This document shows positions 7,099 to 13,952 of a stretch of 20,315 nt of DNA, piece by piece. Numbering within the stretch: position 1 is the first letter of the stretch; the number at the start of each line of letters is the position of its first letter. Below the pieces are notes generated by a model. That model made no database searches and was not told where the DNA came from. It saw nothing but the letters and a program-made list of their open reading frames with translations. A program made the position numbers and the translations under genes. Source of the stretch: Chloroflexota bacterium (GTDB lineage Bacteria; Chloroflexota; Ktedonobacteria; Ktedonobacterales; Ktedonobacteraceae); NCBI GenBank assembly GCA_902810755.1, contig CADDYT010000114.1, positions 1 to 20,315 on the forward strand. Direction: 5' to 3'.

Positions 7099-8262
7099 CA
7101 GCGAGCGGATGACAAAGACGATGCCCTGATGCACCATAACCGGGACACCCTCTATCCGTCGGAGGTCTTTGAGCTGTTCCAGCATCATGGTCAGAGCAAT
7201 CTTCGCTTCCAGACGCGCCAGCGGGGCGCCGACACAGTAGTGGACGCCATGCCCGAAGGCCAAGTGGCGATTCGGCTCGCGTTCGATATCGAAGCGGTCG
7301 GGGTCGGGAAATTGAGCCGGGTCGCGGTTGGCCGAGGCAGTCCAGGCCAGCACGATCTGGTTAGCGGGGATGGTTCGGCCTGCCAGTTCCACGTCGGTCG
7401 TCGTCTGGCGGAAAAGGAACCAGACCGGCGGCAGGTAGCGCAGCACTTCTTCTATGGCGGTTGGCATCAGAGCCGGTTCGCGCCGCAGTCTTTCCATTGT
7501 TTCGAGATGAGCGGCAAAGCAGACGATAGCATTAGCAATGAGATTCTTGGTGGTTTCCTGTCCGGCGGCCAGCAAGAGCGTGCAGAAGCTGACAAGTTCG
7601 CGCTCGCTCAGGCGTTCGCCGTCCACTTCCGCCACACTCAGGGCGCTGATCAGGTCTTCACGGGGCGCGCGCCGTCGCTCGGCCAGCAACCGGGAGAAGT
7701 AATCGGCCATCTCCTCACGCATGCCGCGACCATCGCCGTGTCCGGGCCGCATAGGAGGCCCATCGCCGATGCGCGCCCAGCGTTGGAAGATGTTCCAGTC
7801 CTCAGCAGGCACGCCCAGCAAATCCGCGATGACTTTGGCCGGGAGCGGAAAGGCGATATCCGCGACAACATCCATCCTGCCCTGCTCGCGCACCTGGTCG
7901 AGCAATTCCTGCGTTATCTGCGTCACACGCTCCGAGAGGCGCGCCACCGCTCGCGGCGTAAAAGCCTGATTGACCAGGTTGCGCAGCTTGCGATGATCGG
8001 GCGGGTCCTTCGCAATCAAGGTATCTGTGAACAGGCCCCCCATCACGCCGAATGCCTGCGAAGAGAAGCGCGTATAATCATTCAGAACGGTGAGGACATC
8101 TTTGTAGCGAAAAACGTGCCAGAGGGGCCTGCTTTCGTCCTGGAAGACGGGATTGTTTACCCGCATCTCTTCAAGCCAGGCGAAGGAGCGGGGAATCTCT
8201 GTGAGGGGTTGCAGGCCAAACAGCGAGATGGCCTGCGCACGAAAACCGGATGGATGCTGCAT
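7075..8262 (-). CDS. Cytochrome P450 (no. 1)
   Basis: A soluble bacterial class I P450 of 395 residues, expected to insert one oxygen atom into a substrate using electrons from a ferredoxin and its reductase. Landmarks are all present: oxygen-activation I-helix LLLAAGQETTKN with the acid-Thr pair (E-T), the K-helix E-x-x-R as EEVLRY, the PERF-region FPDPDRFDIER, and the haem loop FGHGVHYCVG with the axial cysteine near residue 343. The ATG at 8262 was chosen because AAAGG lies about 10 nt upstream; a GTG at 8310 would add 16 residues. No redox partner gene is nearby. The substrate is unknown. The general look is that of CYP107-type secondary-metabolism enzymes, but this is only a resemblance. 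Confidence 0.93.
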   Translation of the reverse strand: MQHPSGFRAQAISLFGLQPLTEIPRSFAWLEEMRVNNPVFQDESRPLWHVFRYKDVLTVLNDYTRFSSQAFGVMGGLFTDTLIAKDPPDHRKLRNLVNQAFTPRAVARLSERVTQITQELLDQVREQGRMDVVADIAFPLPAKVIADLLGVPAEDWNIFQRWARIGDGPPMRPGHGDGRGMREEMADYFSRLLAERRRAPREDLISALSVAEVDGERLSERELVSFCTLLLAAGQETTKNLIANAIVCFAAHLETMERLRREPALMPTAIEEVLRYLPPVWFLFRQTTTDVELAGRTIPANQIVLAWTASANRDPAQFPDPDRFDIEREPNRHLAFGHGVHYCVGAPLARLEAKIALTMMLEQLKDLRRIEGVPVMVHQGIVFVIRSLPVSFQAY

Positions 8263-8302
8263 CGCGAAAACCTTTCTTGTTTCAGATCCTGATTGTGCTG
8301 GA

Positions 8303-8346
8303 AACGTCACTCTTCCTGATTCTATCTCTGCCAGTCAACGTCACTC
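8303..8346. repeat. Pair of AACGTCACTC direct repeats upstream of P450 no. 1
   Basis: AACGTCACTC occurs at 8303-8312 and again at 8337-8346, 34 bp apart (about three helical turns), 41 nt upstream of the P450 start. It could be a two-site regulator binding region, but no regulator is identified and two copies of a 10-mer could be chance. Confidence 0.35.
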
Positions 8347-8439
8347 AAACAGGAGTGGCATGCCATGACAAACACGTTCAGCGGTCCTCTGGTGCCAGGG
8401 CGCAGGCCAGCTGCGCCCCTGCCAACCAACCGTCCCACA

Positions 8440-8468
8440 GATGCTTCGCTGCCGCTCAGCATGACACG
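8440..8468. repeat. 29-bp dispersed repeat copy
   Basis: GATGCTTCGCT to GACACG, 29 bp. By eye it is 24/29 identical to 11699-11727 and 25/29 to 19098-19126, all at the same length. It abuts the stop codon of the M20 hydrolase gene. A GGGCGCAG/CTGCGCCC hairpin lies just beside it at 8398-8418. Confidence 0.55.
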
Positions 8469-9620
8469 TCAAGGCGAGTTTGTCATAGCAAGCCAGTTCG
8501 AAGCTTCGACGCACAGTCGCGTCAGTTGCGCCATGCCAGCGGCGATGGGCGAGATGGTGAGAAACTCTTCCAGCGTGTGCGCGCCTTCGACCCGCGTGAT
8601 GCCAATGCAGATCGCCGGAATGTTGAGGCTGATGGGGATATTGGCGTCAGTGCTTGAGGCGCCGTAGCGCGGCTCCATCCCCAGCCAGGTGAGGGCGTCG
8701 GCGGCAAGTTGTACGAGCGGGGACGAGCGACTCAACTGCCCTGCCGGGCGATTTCCCAGTATCTCAATTTCCGTTTGCAGGCCGGGGCCTGCGCGCTGCT
8801 CAACGATTGCCCGCACCTCATCCGCCAGCTTATCAAGGGCAGCGACATCGACGGAACGCATATCGAGCAGGGCAGAAGCCTGTGCGGCGATGGTGTTGAC
8901 GCTGGTGCCGCCCTCGATGATACCGACATTGAAGGTCGTTTTTGGCTGCTGCGGCACTGCGAGGTCGGCAATGGCAGCGATGATGCGGGCCAGCCCGTGA
9001 ATGGCGCTGGGCGTGCCAAAAGCGCCGTAGGAATGTCCGCCGGGGCCGCTCACGATGATACGCCAGCGTTGAGAACCAACGGCGATATGGGTGAGATGGC
9101 CCAGGCTGCCATCAACGGCGATGACGGCGCCCAGTTGCGCACGGTAGCGTTCAACTGCCGTGCGCGCCCCCAGCAGGTTGCCCAGTCCCTCTTCGCCCAC
9201 ATCGGCCACCGCGACAATATCGACGGCGGTCTCTATCCCCAGTTCGTCCAGGATGTCCAGCGCGCTTATGATGGCGGCAACATTGACGCTGTTGTCGCCG
9301 ATGCCGGGGCCGCGCAGAATGTCCTCTTCGCGCTTCACCACGATAGGCGTTGTCTGTGGAAAAACGGTATCTGTGTGCGCCAGCAGCATCAGCACCGGCC
9401 CCTGCCCGCGTTTGCCGCGCCGCACATAGACATTGCCAACAGCATCGATCTCCGGCGTATAGCCACGCTCCTGCCAGAGAGAGACGATCAGTTGCGCTCG
9501 CTCCCACTCATGGCCTGTTGGCGCCGGTACCTCACAGATACGCCGGGCGAGATCGGCAACGGCTTCGGTATGCTGCGCTGCGGCGGCGCGTAGCTGGCTC
9601 GATACGGATTCCGGGATCAT
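8469..9620 (-). CDS. M20-family zinc metallohydrolase (peptidase/deacylase)
   Basis: A cytosolic amidohydrolase of 383 residues in the M20/M25/M40 clan (ArgE/DapE/CPG2/LysK relatives), which cleave amide bonds with a two-metal site. Visible metal and catalytic residues: H82-x-D84 in LLAHTDTVFP, D109 in GPGIGDNS, the E143-E144 pair in DVGEEGLGN, and a C-terminal His in GAHTLEEF. The inserted dimerisation domain starts near VSGPGGHSYGAFG, a usual M20 signature. The ATG at 9620 has AAAGGAGAG about 6 nt upstream. Only 13 nt separate it from the YbaK-type gene, so they are surely co-transcribed. The substrate (peptide, acyl-amino acid or carbamoyl compound) cannot be fixed. Confidence 0.92.
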   Translation of the reverse strand: MIPESVSSQLRAAAAQHTEAVADLARRICEVPAPTGHEWERAQLIVSLWQERGYTPEIDAVGNVYVRRGKRGQGPVLMLLAHTDTVFPQTTPIVVKREEDILRGPGIGDNSVNVAAIISALDILDELGIETAVDIVAVADVGEEGLGNLLGARTAVERYRAQLGAVIAVDGSLGHLTHIAVGSQRWRIIVSGPGGHSYGAFGTPSAIHGLARIIAAIADLAVPQQPKTTFNVGIIEGGTSVNTIAAQASALLDMRSVDVAALDKLADEVRAIVEQRAGPGLQTEIEILGNRPAGQLSRSSPLVQLAADALTWLGMEPRYGASSTDANIPISLNIPAICIGITRVEGAHTLEEFLTISPIAAGMAQLTRLCVEASNWLAMTNSP

Positions 9621-9633
9621 AGCTTGCTCTCCT

Positions 9634-10098
9634 TTATCTGGCAAAGGACGCGACAACAGGTGAAACCAGCGCGCGCAGGTCGGCGCTTTTCATGGCAATT
9701 GAGTGCGTGGTACTGCCGGGATTGAAATTGACCACCTCATTCTCGAACAGCCCTTCATCGAAGTAGGTGGGCAGCCCCAGAATATTGCCGAAGGGCGGCA
9801 CGCTGCCCATTTTGACACGGGCAACACTTTCGGCCTCCTCCTCGGTCGCGAAACGCAGGTGGCGCACGCCCAGAATGGCACGCAGCCGCTTCCAGTCAAG
9901 CTGTTTGTCGGCAGGCAGGACGAAGAGATAATAATCGTCTTCCTTGCCGCGCACAATCATAGCCTTCGCTCCCGTTTTGAGGGCGACGCCGCGCAATCTC
10001 GCCGCCTCCTCGCTGGTGCGCACTGCCCTGTGTTCCGTCAATTTGTATGGCACATGCCGTTCTTCCAGCAGCGCGAGAATCTGTTCAAAGACACTCAT
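9634..10098 (-). CDS. YbaK/EbsC-type aminoacyl-tRNA editing protein
   Basis: A stand-alone YbaK/ProX editing domain of 154 residues. Such proteins hydrolyse wrongly charged tRNAs, for example Cys-tRNA(Pro) or Ala-tRNA(Pro), in the cytoplasm. Recognisable features are the N-terminal helix EQILALLEERHVPYKLTEH, the central strand GAKAMIVR with its conserved Lys, and GSVPPFGNILGLPTYFDEGL near residues 99-118, the substrate-pocket loop. The length is normal for a single-domain member. Its exact amino acid and tRNA specificity is not readable. It lies 50 nt after a lipoprotein gene and 13 nt before the M20 hydrolase gene on the same strand, suggesting one transcript, though this pairing has no obvious shared pathway. 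Confidence 0.9.
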   Translation of the reverse strand: MSVFEQILALLEERHVPYKLTEHRAVRTSEEAARLRGVALKTGAKAMIVRGKEDDYYLFVLPADKQLDWKRLRAILGVRHLRFATEEEAESVARVKMGSVPPFGNILGLPTYFDEGLFENEVVNFNPGSTTHSIAMKSADLRALVSPVVASFAR

Positions 10099-10148
10099 CT
10101 TGTACTATCCATCCTACAATTGTTGCTTTATGCCATGACACGTTTAGA

Positions 10149-11573
10149 TCAAGATATCGTGGCGGCAACTACCCCGCTCATGGTTCCCACAAAGACCAGG
10201 TTGCCCGCAAGGGTGGGCGTGGCAAAACGCGAAGTCGGGCCGATAGACAGCGTGGCACGTACATTGCCATTGCTGACATCGACGGCGTAGAGCGTGCCGC
10301 CGACGTAATCGACGCTGTAGACGGTGTGGCCGCCGATAATGGGCGAGCCGCTGATCTGCGCTTGCGTGTGCCAGCCCACGTTCATCAACGGTGCGGAACT
10401 GATGATGACCTGCCGTATGCCATCAGTGCAGGGGACAAAGACCTGCGAGTCAATCACTGCTGCCCCCCCATAGGCGGCGCAGATCGTCTTTTCCTGAATC
10501 TGGCCTCCGACACCGCCGAGCGCATTGGCCCGCAGCAGGTACGCCTGGCCTGATTTGCCGTCGGCGTAAATCAAGCCATCGGGAAGCAGGACCGGCCCCA
10601 TTGAACCGAGGTCGGCATCAGTGCTATTATCCTGTTGCCACTGTGTGGGGGCAAAGCCATCCTCGTATTGCAACGTTGGGGACAGGCGCAAAATTGAATC
10701 ACTTTTATCCCACTGACCCGAAGTCACCTCGCCATTACCAACCGAGACATAGAGATTGCCCGTGCTATCCACCGTCGGTCCCGGTGGCGCCCAGATGCCG
10801 CCTTCGCGCGGAGTGGGAACGCGGAAGGAAAGCAGGGAGCCGGTACCATCTGTGCGCGAGGCCACCACCGTGCCGATGTAATCGCTACAGTCACCGGCCA
10901 GGCCGCCATAGGCAATATAGATCATATTGTGAGAGAGTGCCAGCGCCGCACGCTGCTGATACGCGCGGGCGTCCATGTCCGCCAGATCGGCGGAGCGACG
11001 CACGCGCACCTTGCCGGTGGTGAGATCGACCCCTACCAGAATATGCGCCGGGGACGAGGGCTGCACCTCGGCCACCGCGAAGACCAGCCCCGTCGCCGGG
11101 TCATAGACAGGCGTGCCGGTAATGCCCAGCGGGAAAATATTCCCACAGGGCAGCGATGAGTGCGGCACCGGCGTGCCAACATTGGTACGCCACTGCACCT
11201 GCCCCGTACTTTTATCCAGCGCATAGAACGAATCGCCCTCCGTCACCACAATCACGCGATTGCCAATGACGAGCGGCTCGGCATAGACTGCCCCATCCAG
11301 TTTGACATTCCATGCCCGTGTCAGGGTACTCGGATCAGGCGCGCTGGCAACATATCCTGTGCGCGCATTGTTGAGGTGATAGGTGGTCCAATCGGTATCG
11401 CTCACCGGCGTCGCAGTCGCGCTGCCGGTCGCATCGGGGGTGAGCGTTATCGGCGTAATTGTGGGCGCCGGTGTATTGCCCTGCCCCGATCCCAGACTGC
11501 ACCCGGCGAGCATGATGAGCAAGAAACTCATCAACACTACAAAGAGCCTGCGTCGTGTGCGTTCTCTTCTCAA
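10149..11573 (-). CDS. PQQ-like beta-propeller lipoprotein
   Basis: A secreted, lipid-anchored propeller of 474 residues. The N-terminus is basic (MRRERTRRR), followed by LFVVLMSFLLIM and the lipobox LAGC; Cys25 would be acylated. A Thr/Pro-rich linker (about 27-60) leads to quinoprotein-type blades: TYHLNNARTGY, FYALDKSTGQVQWRTNVGTP, AVDVSNGNVRATL. No dehydrogenase active-site residues were recognised, so a binding or scaffolding role is likelier than catalysis. The start is a TTG at 11573 with GAGAGG 7 nt upstream; the first in-frame ATG would cut into the signal peptide. It is more diverged in its blades than the propeller at 272-1639, so the two are not recent duplicates. Confidence 0.87.
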   Translation of the reverse strand: MRRERTRRRLFVVLMSFLLIMLAGCSLGSGQGNTPAPTITPITLTPDATGSATATPVSDTDWTTYHLNNARTGYVASAPDPSTLTRAWNVKLDGAVYAEPLVIGNRVIVVTEGDSFYALDKSTGQVQWRTNVGTPVPHSSLPCGNIFPLGITGTPVYDPATGLVFAVAEVQPSSPAHILVGVDLTTGKVRVRRSADLADMDARAYQQRAALALSHNMIYIAYGGLAGDCSDYIGTVVASRTDGTGSLLSFRVPTPREGGIWAPPGPTVDSTGNLYVSVGNGEVTSGQWDKSDSILRLSPTLQYEDGFAPTQWQQDNSTDADLGSMGPVLLPDGLIYADGKSGQAYLLRANALGGVGGQIQEKTICAAYGGAAVIDSQVFVPCTDGIRQVIISSAPLMNVGWHTQAQISGSPIIGGHTVYSVDYVGGTLYAVDVSNGNVRATLSIGPTSRFATPTLAGNLVFVGTMSGVVAATIS

Positions 11574-11637
11574 CTTGTAACCTCTCTATGTACACATCAA
11601 GATGCCCAGGTAACGACAAAGCCATGAGAAGCCAGCG

Positions 11638-11731
11638 CGCTCGTGTCGTGCCGGGCGCGAGCGAAGCAGGTCATCGCTTCCGAGTATGGCTTACACTGGA
11701 TGCTTCGCTCGCGCCCGGCACGACACGAGCG
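11638..11731. repeat. 31-bp perfect inverted repeat (long hairpin)
   Basis: The arms at 11638-11668 and 11701-11731 are exact reverse complements, 31 of 31 bp, separated by 32 nt. They begin CGCTCGTGTCGTGCC and end GGCACGACACGAGCG. The right arm overlaps a 29-bp repeat family seen singly at 8440-8468 and 19098-19126. It lies between the HD gene stop and the lipoprotein start, both minus strand. It may act as a terminator or mRNA-stabilising hairpin, or be a small palindromic mobile repeat. Confidence 0.9.
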
Positions 11732-11799
11732 GATACCTTTTTCATAGCATGTAGTAACTATATCATAGCAGTTTCAGAGCTTCCTGTAAGGTAGGAAAT

Positions 11800-12408
11800 T
11801 CAGAGTTTCATAGAGGTAAGAAACGCCTTCACCGTCTCTTGCTCGATCCCAACCTTCCCGGCATACTTGAAAATCTCCTCTCGTTGCCGCGCATACATCT
11901 GCTTGATGAGCTTTCGTCTGGATGGATCGATGCCTCTGGGCGAAGACTGGCCGATTTCGTAAAGGAAGCCGATCATATCCAGCAATTTCAGTTCATCGCG
12001 AAGTTCCTGATCTTCCTCGATGGCAAACGCTTGCAGGATATCCTGCTGAATGGAGTCGATGGCCTCTTTCACAGCTGTCGTCTTGAAAAAGGGCAGAATA
12101 TCGCCGATCACCGCCTCGTGGACATCATGCATCAACGCCAGCGTCACCAGCCGGTCACGTTTCTCCTGTGGATAGCCGTGGAAGGCCGACCAGTAGAGAG
12201 CCAGAAAGGCAACGGCCATCGTGTGCTGCCCGACATTCCAGGTGCCAAAACCGGAGACGCTGTAGACTCTGGGAATATTGAAGATATTCATGAGGAAATC
12301 GAGGTTGGGATGCTTCGAGACATGCCCCAGCATGCCCTGCGGCGTAAAGATGTTCTCGTAATCAATACGTTCGCCTTCGTCGTTTTTCTGATGTTCTGAT
12401 TGCTCCAT
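11800..12408 (-). CDS. HD-domain phosphohydrolase, YfbR (5'-deoxynucleotidase)-like
   Basis: A 202-residue HD-superfamily metal-dependent phosphohydrolase. The metal ligands are H62 (GQHTMAVAFLALYW), H94-D95 (LALMHDVHEAVIGDI) and a downstream Asp in LKLLDMIGF. The run HD-x-x-E-x-x-x-GD-x-x-P is the form found in YfbR/YGK1-type enzymes, which remove phosphate from deoxynucleoside monophosphates. The role is therefore probably nucleotide pool control, but substrate assignment from motifs alone is tentative. ATG 12408 is chosen; a TTG-started extension to 12462 adds a Cys/Ser-rich stretch and is unlikely. It lies 113 nt downstream of the P450 no. 2 stop on the same strand. Confidence 0.85.
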   Translation of the reverse strand: MEQSEHQKNDEGERIDYENIFTPQGMLGHVSKHPNLDFLMNIFNIPRVYSVSGFGTWNVGQHTMAVAFLALYWSAFHGYPQEKRDRLVTLALMHDVHEAVIGDILPFFKTTAVKEAIDSIQQDILQAFAIEEDQELRDELKLLDMIGFLYEIGQSSPRGIDPSRRKLIKQMYARQREEIFKYAGKVGIEQETVKAFLTSMKL

Positions 12409-12457
12409 AGATATGCTTTCTTGATGTCCTCTCCCACAGCATGATGAACTCGCAGGC

Positions 12458-12517
12458 GTCAATTGATCGGCAGAACAGGTAGAACGGGTAGAACAGATAA
12501 AACAGGCCGGTCAATTG
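12458..12517. repeat. Four imperfect 9-bp tandem repeats inside an inverted repeat
   Basis: AGAACAGGT, AGAACGGGT, AGAACAGAT and AAAACAGGC run head to tail from 12472 to 12507. The block is bracketed by CAATTGATCGG (12460-12470) and CCGGTCAATTG (12507-12517), inverted copies with one mismatch. It lies in the 113-nt gap between P450 no. 2 and the HD gene. Function unknown. Confidence 0.5.
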
Positions 12518-12521
12518 GCGC

Positions 12522-13742
12522 CTACACGATTACGGGCAAGGCGCGCAGGCCGCGAAAGACGAGGCCGGGCAGCCAGGTCAGCATATCGGCCTCGCAGGCA
12601 AGGCGCAGGCCAGGGAAGCGGCGCAACAGGGTACTGAGGGCGATCTCGGCCTCAAGGCGACCAAGGGGCGCGCCCAGGCAGTAGTGGATGCCGTGACCAA
12701 AGGCGACCTGTTTGCCTGCCGCTCGTTGCAAGTCGAGCCGGTCGGGGTCAGGAAACTGCTGCGGGTCGCGATTGGCCGCGCCCAGGCAGGCGAGAACGTA
12801 TTGCCCGGCCTCAATATGCTTGCCGCCAATGTCCAGGTCTGTACGCGCCTGCCGACCGGTCATCTGTACCGGGCTGTCGTAGCGCAGCAGTTCGAGAACG
12901 GCAGGGCCGATCAGGGCAGGATTGCGCCGCAATAGCTCTAGCTGGCCGGGGTGTTGCAGCAGGGCCAGCAGGCCATTGCCGATCAGATGTGTGGTGGTAC
13001 CATGACCGGCAGCCAGCAGGAGAATGCAGTTGCCCAGCAGTTCATCCTCGCTGAGCGTGTCGCCCTGTTCCTCCGCATTGAGCAACGCCTGCAACAGATC
13101 ATCGCGGGGCGCATTGCGTCGCTCGGCAATGATCTGGCGAAAGTAGTCCATTAATGCAGAAACGCGGACGAGCGCCTCCTGCAAGCCAATCGCGGTGAGC
13201 AGCGCGCCATCGAGCAGCGCGCCGAAGGCAGCGGTCCAGTGGGCAAATTGCAGGCGATCCTCCGGCGGCACACCAAGCATCTGAGCAATCACGATGGCAG
13301 GCAAGGGAAAAGCCAGCGCGCCGATGACCTCGAAGCTCCCCTCAGGCTCAACCGCGTCCAGCAGGTCGTCAACGATACGCTGGATAGACAGGCGCATCAT
13401 CTCCACCATACGCGGCGTGAAGGCTTTGGCGGCCAGCATGCGCAGGCGCGTATGATCGGGCGGGTCGAGAAAGAGCATCTGCCGGGCCAGAGCGCGCACA
13501 GGCCGCTGCACCTCTTCCGGTAACCCCGAAACATCCAGCGAGAAACGCTCCGCCGAGAGCCGGGAATCGCGCAGGGCCGCGACGACATCTGCGTAGCGCG
13601 TCAGCACCCAGCTCCCCCGTTCATCCCAATGTACAGGGTCTGCAGCGCGCAATCGACTGTAGAGCGCGTAGGGATTGCCAGCATATGGCGGTTCGAGCAG
13701 GTGTGACAGGCTCAAATCCTCTCTCTCATCAATATCCGGCAT
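12522..13742 (-). CDS. Cytochrome P450 (no. 2) with atypical I-helix
   Basis: A soluble P450 of 406 residues with the haem loop FGHGIHYCLGAPLGRLE (axial Cys near 355), K-helix E-x-x-R as LELLRY and the FPDPDRLDLQR segment. Its I-helix reads LLLAAGHGTTTHLIGNG. The threonine is kept but the usual acidic residue before it (AG-x-D/E-T) is glycine. That acid normally helps proton delivery during oxygen activation, so this enzyme may use substrate-assisted chemistry or do an unusual reaction. The third codon ATG (13742) has AGGAG 7 nt upstream and is preferred over 13748. It has its own promoter, back to back with that of the kinase gene. No ferredoxin or reductase gene is adjacent. Confidence 0.92.
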   Translation of the reverse strand: MPDIDEREDLSLSHLLEPPYAGNPYALYSRLRAADPVHWDERGSWVLTRYADVVAALRDSRLSAERFSLDVSGLPEEVQRPVRALARQMLFLDPPDHTRLRMLAAKAFTPRMVEMMRLSIQRIVDDLLDAVEPEGSFEVIGALAFPLPAIVIAQMLGVPPEDRLQFAHWTAAFGALLDGALLTAIGLQEALVRVSALMDYFRQIIAERRNAPRDDLLQALLNAEEQGDTLSEDELLGNCILLLAAGHGTTTHLIGNGLLALLQHPGQLELLRRNPALIGPAVLELLRYDSPVQMTGRQARTDLDIGGKHIEAGQYVLACLGAANRDPQQFPDPDRLDLQRAAGKQVAFGHGIHYCLGAPLGRLEAEIALSTLLRRFPGLRLACEADMLTWLPGLVFRGLRALPVIV

Positions 13743-13790
13743 GGTCATTCTCCTCTCGATTTCGCGGCCAGAACATTCTTCTTAACAGGT

Positions 13791-13820
13791 AGTATATGCC
13801 AGAGACTACGCTTCTATCAA
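13791..13820 (-). promoter_or_regulatory. Promoter for P450 no. 2
   Basis: On the minus strand TTGATA (13820-13815) and TATACT (13796-13791) lie 18 nt apart. The predicted start site is about 45 nt before the ATG at 13742. Only 22 bp separate its -35 box from that of the divergent kinase promoter. Confidence 0.6.
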
Positions 13821-13842
13821 ACTTCGCCCCTGCCCATGTTCC

Positions 13843-13871
13843 TTGACAACCTGGCTGTACTTTCCTAGAAT
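13843..13871 (+). promoter_or_regulatory. Promoter for the Ser/Thr kinase gene
   Basis: TTGACA at 13843-13848 and TAGAAT at 13866-13871 have exact 17-nt spacing. The leader would be about 75 nt before the ATG at 13953. Confidence 0.7.
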
Positions 13872-13952
13872 GAATCAACAACTCAACGCATGGCATGACG
13901 CGCCTGCGATGGTTTTTATTCTGGCTGGCAAGCTGAAGCAAGGGAAGCATGT

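Noticed and set aside
6898..8292. Plus-strand open frame of about 464 codons over P450 no. 1
   Set aside because: The opposite strand encodes a P450 with intact haem and I-helix motifs; the plus frame has no recognisable motif and overlaps the permease gene end.
8398..8418. GGGCGCAG/CTGCGCCC hairpin as terminator of the M20 gene
   Set aside because: It has an 8-bp stem and 5-nt loop but no T-run on the minus strand, and lies about 50 nt beyond the stop; not strong enough to call.
8709..9593. Plus-strand open frame opposite the M20 hydrolase gene
   Set aside because: Metal-site motifs are on the minus strand; the plus frame is low-complexity antisense.
6898..13742. The two P450 genes plus exporter as a biosynthetic gene cluster
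   Set aside because: No core biosynthetic enzyme (polyketide synthase, NRPS, terpene cyclase) or redox partner is present, and strands and promoters differ.
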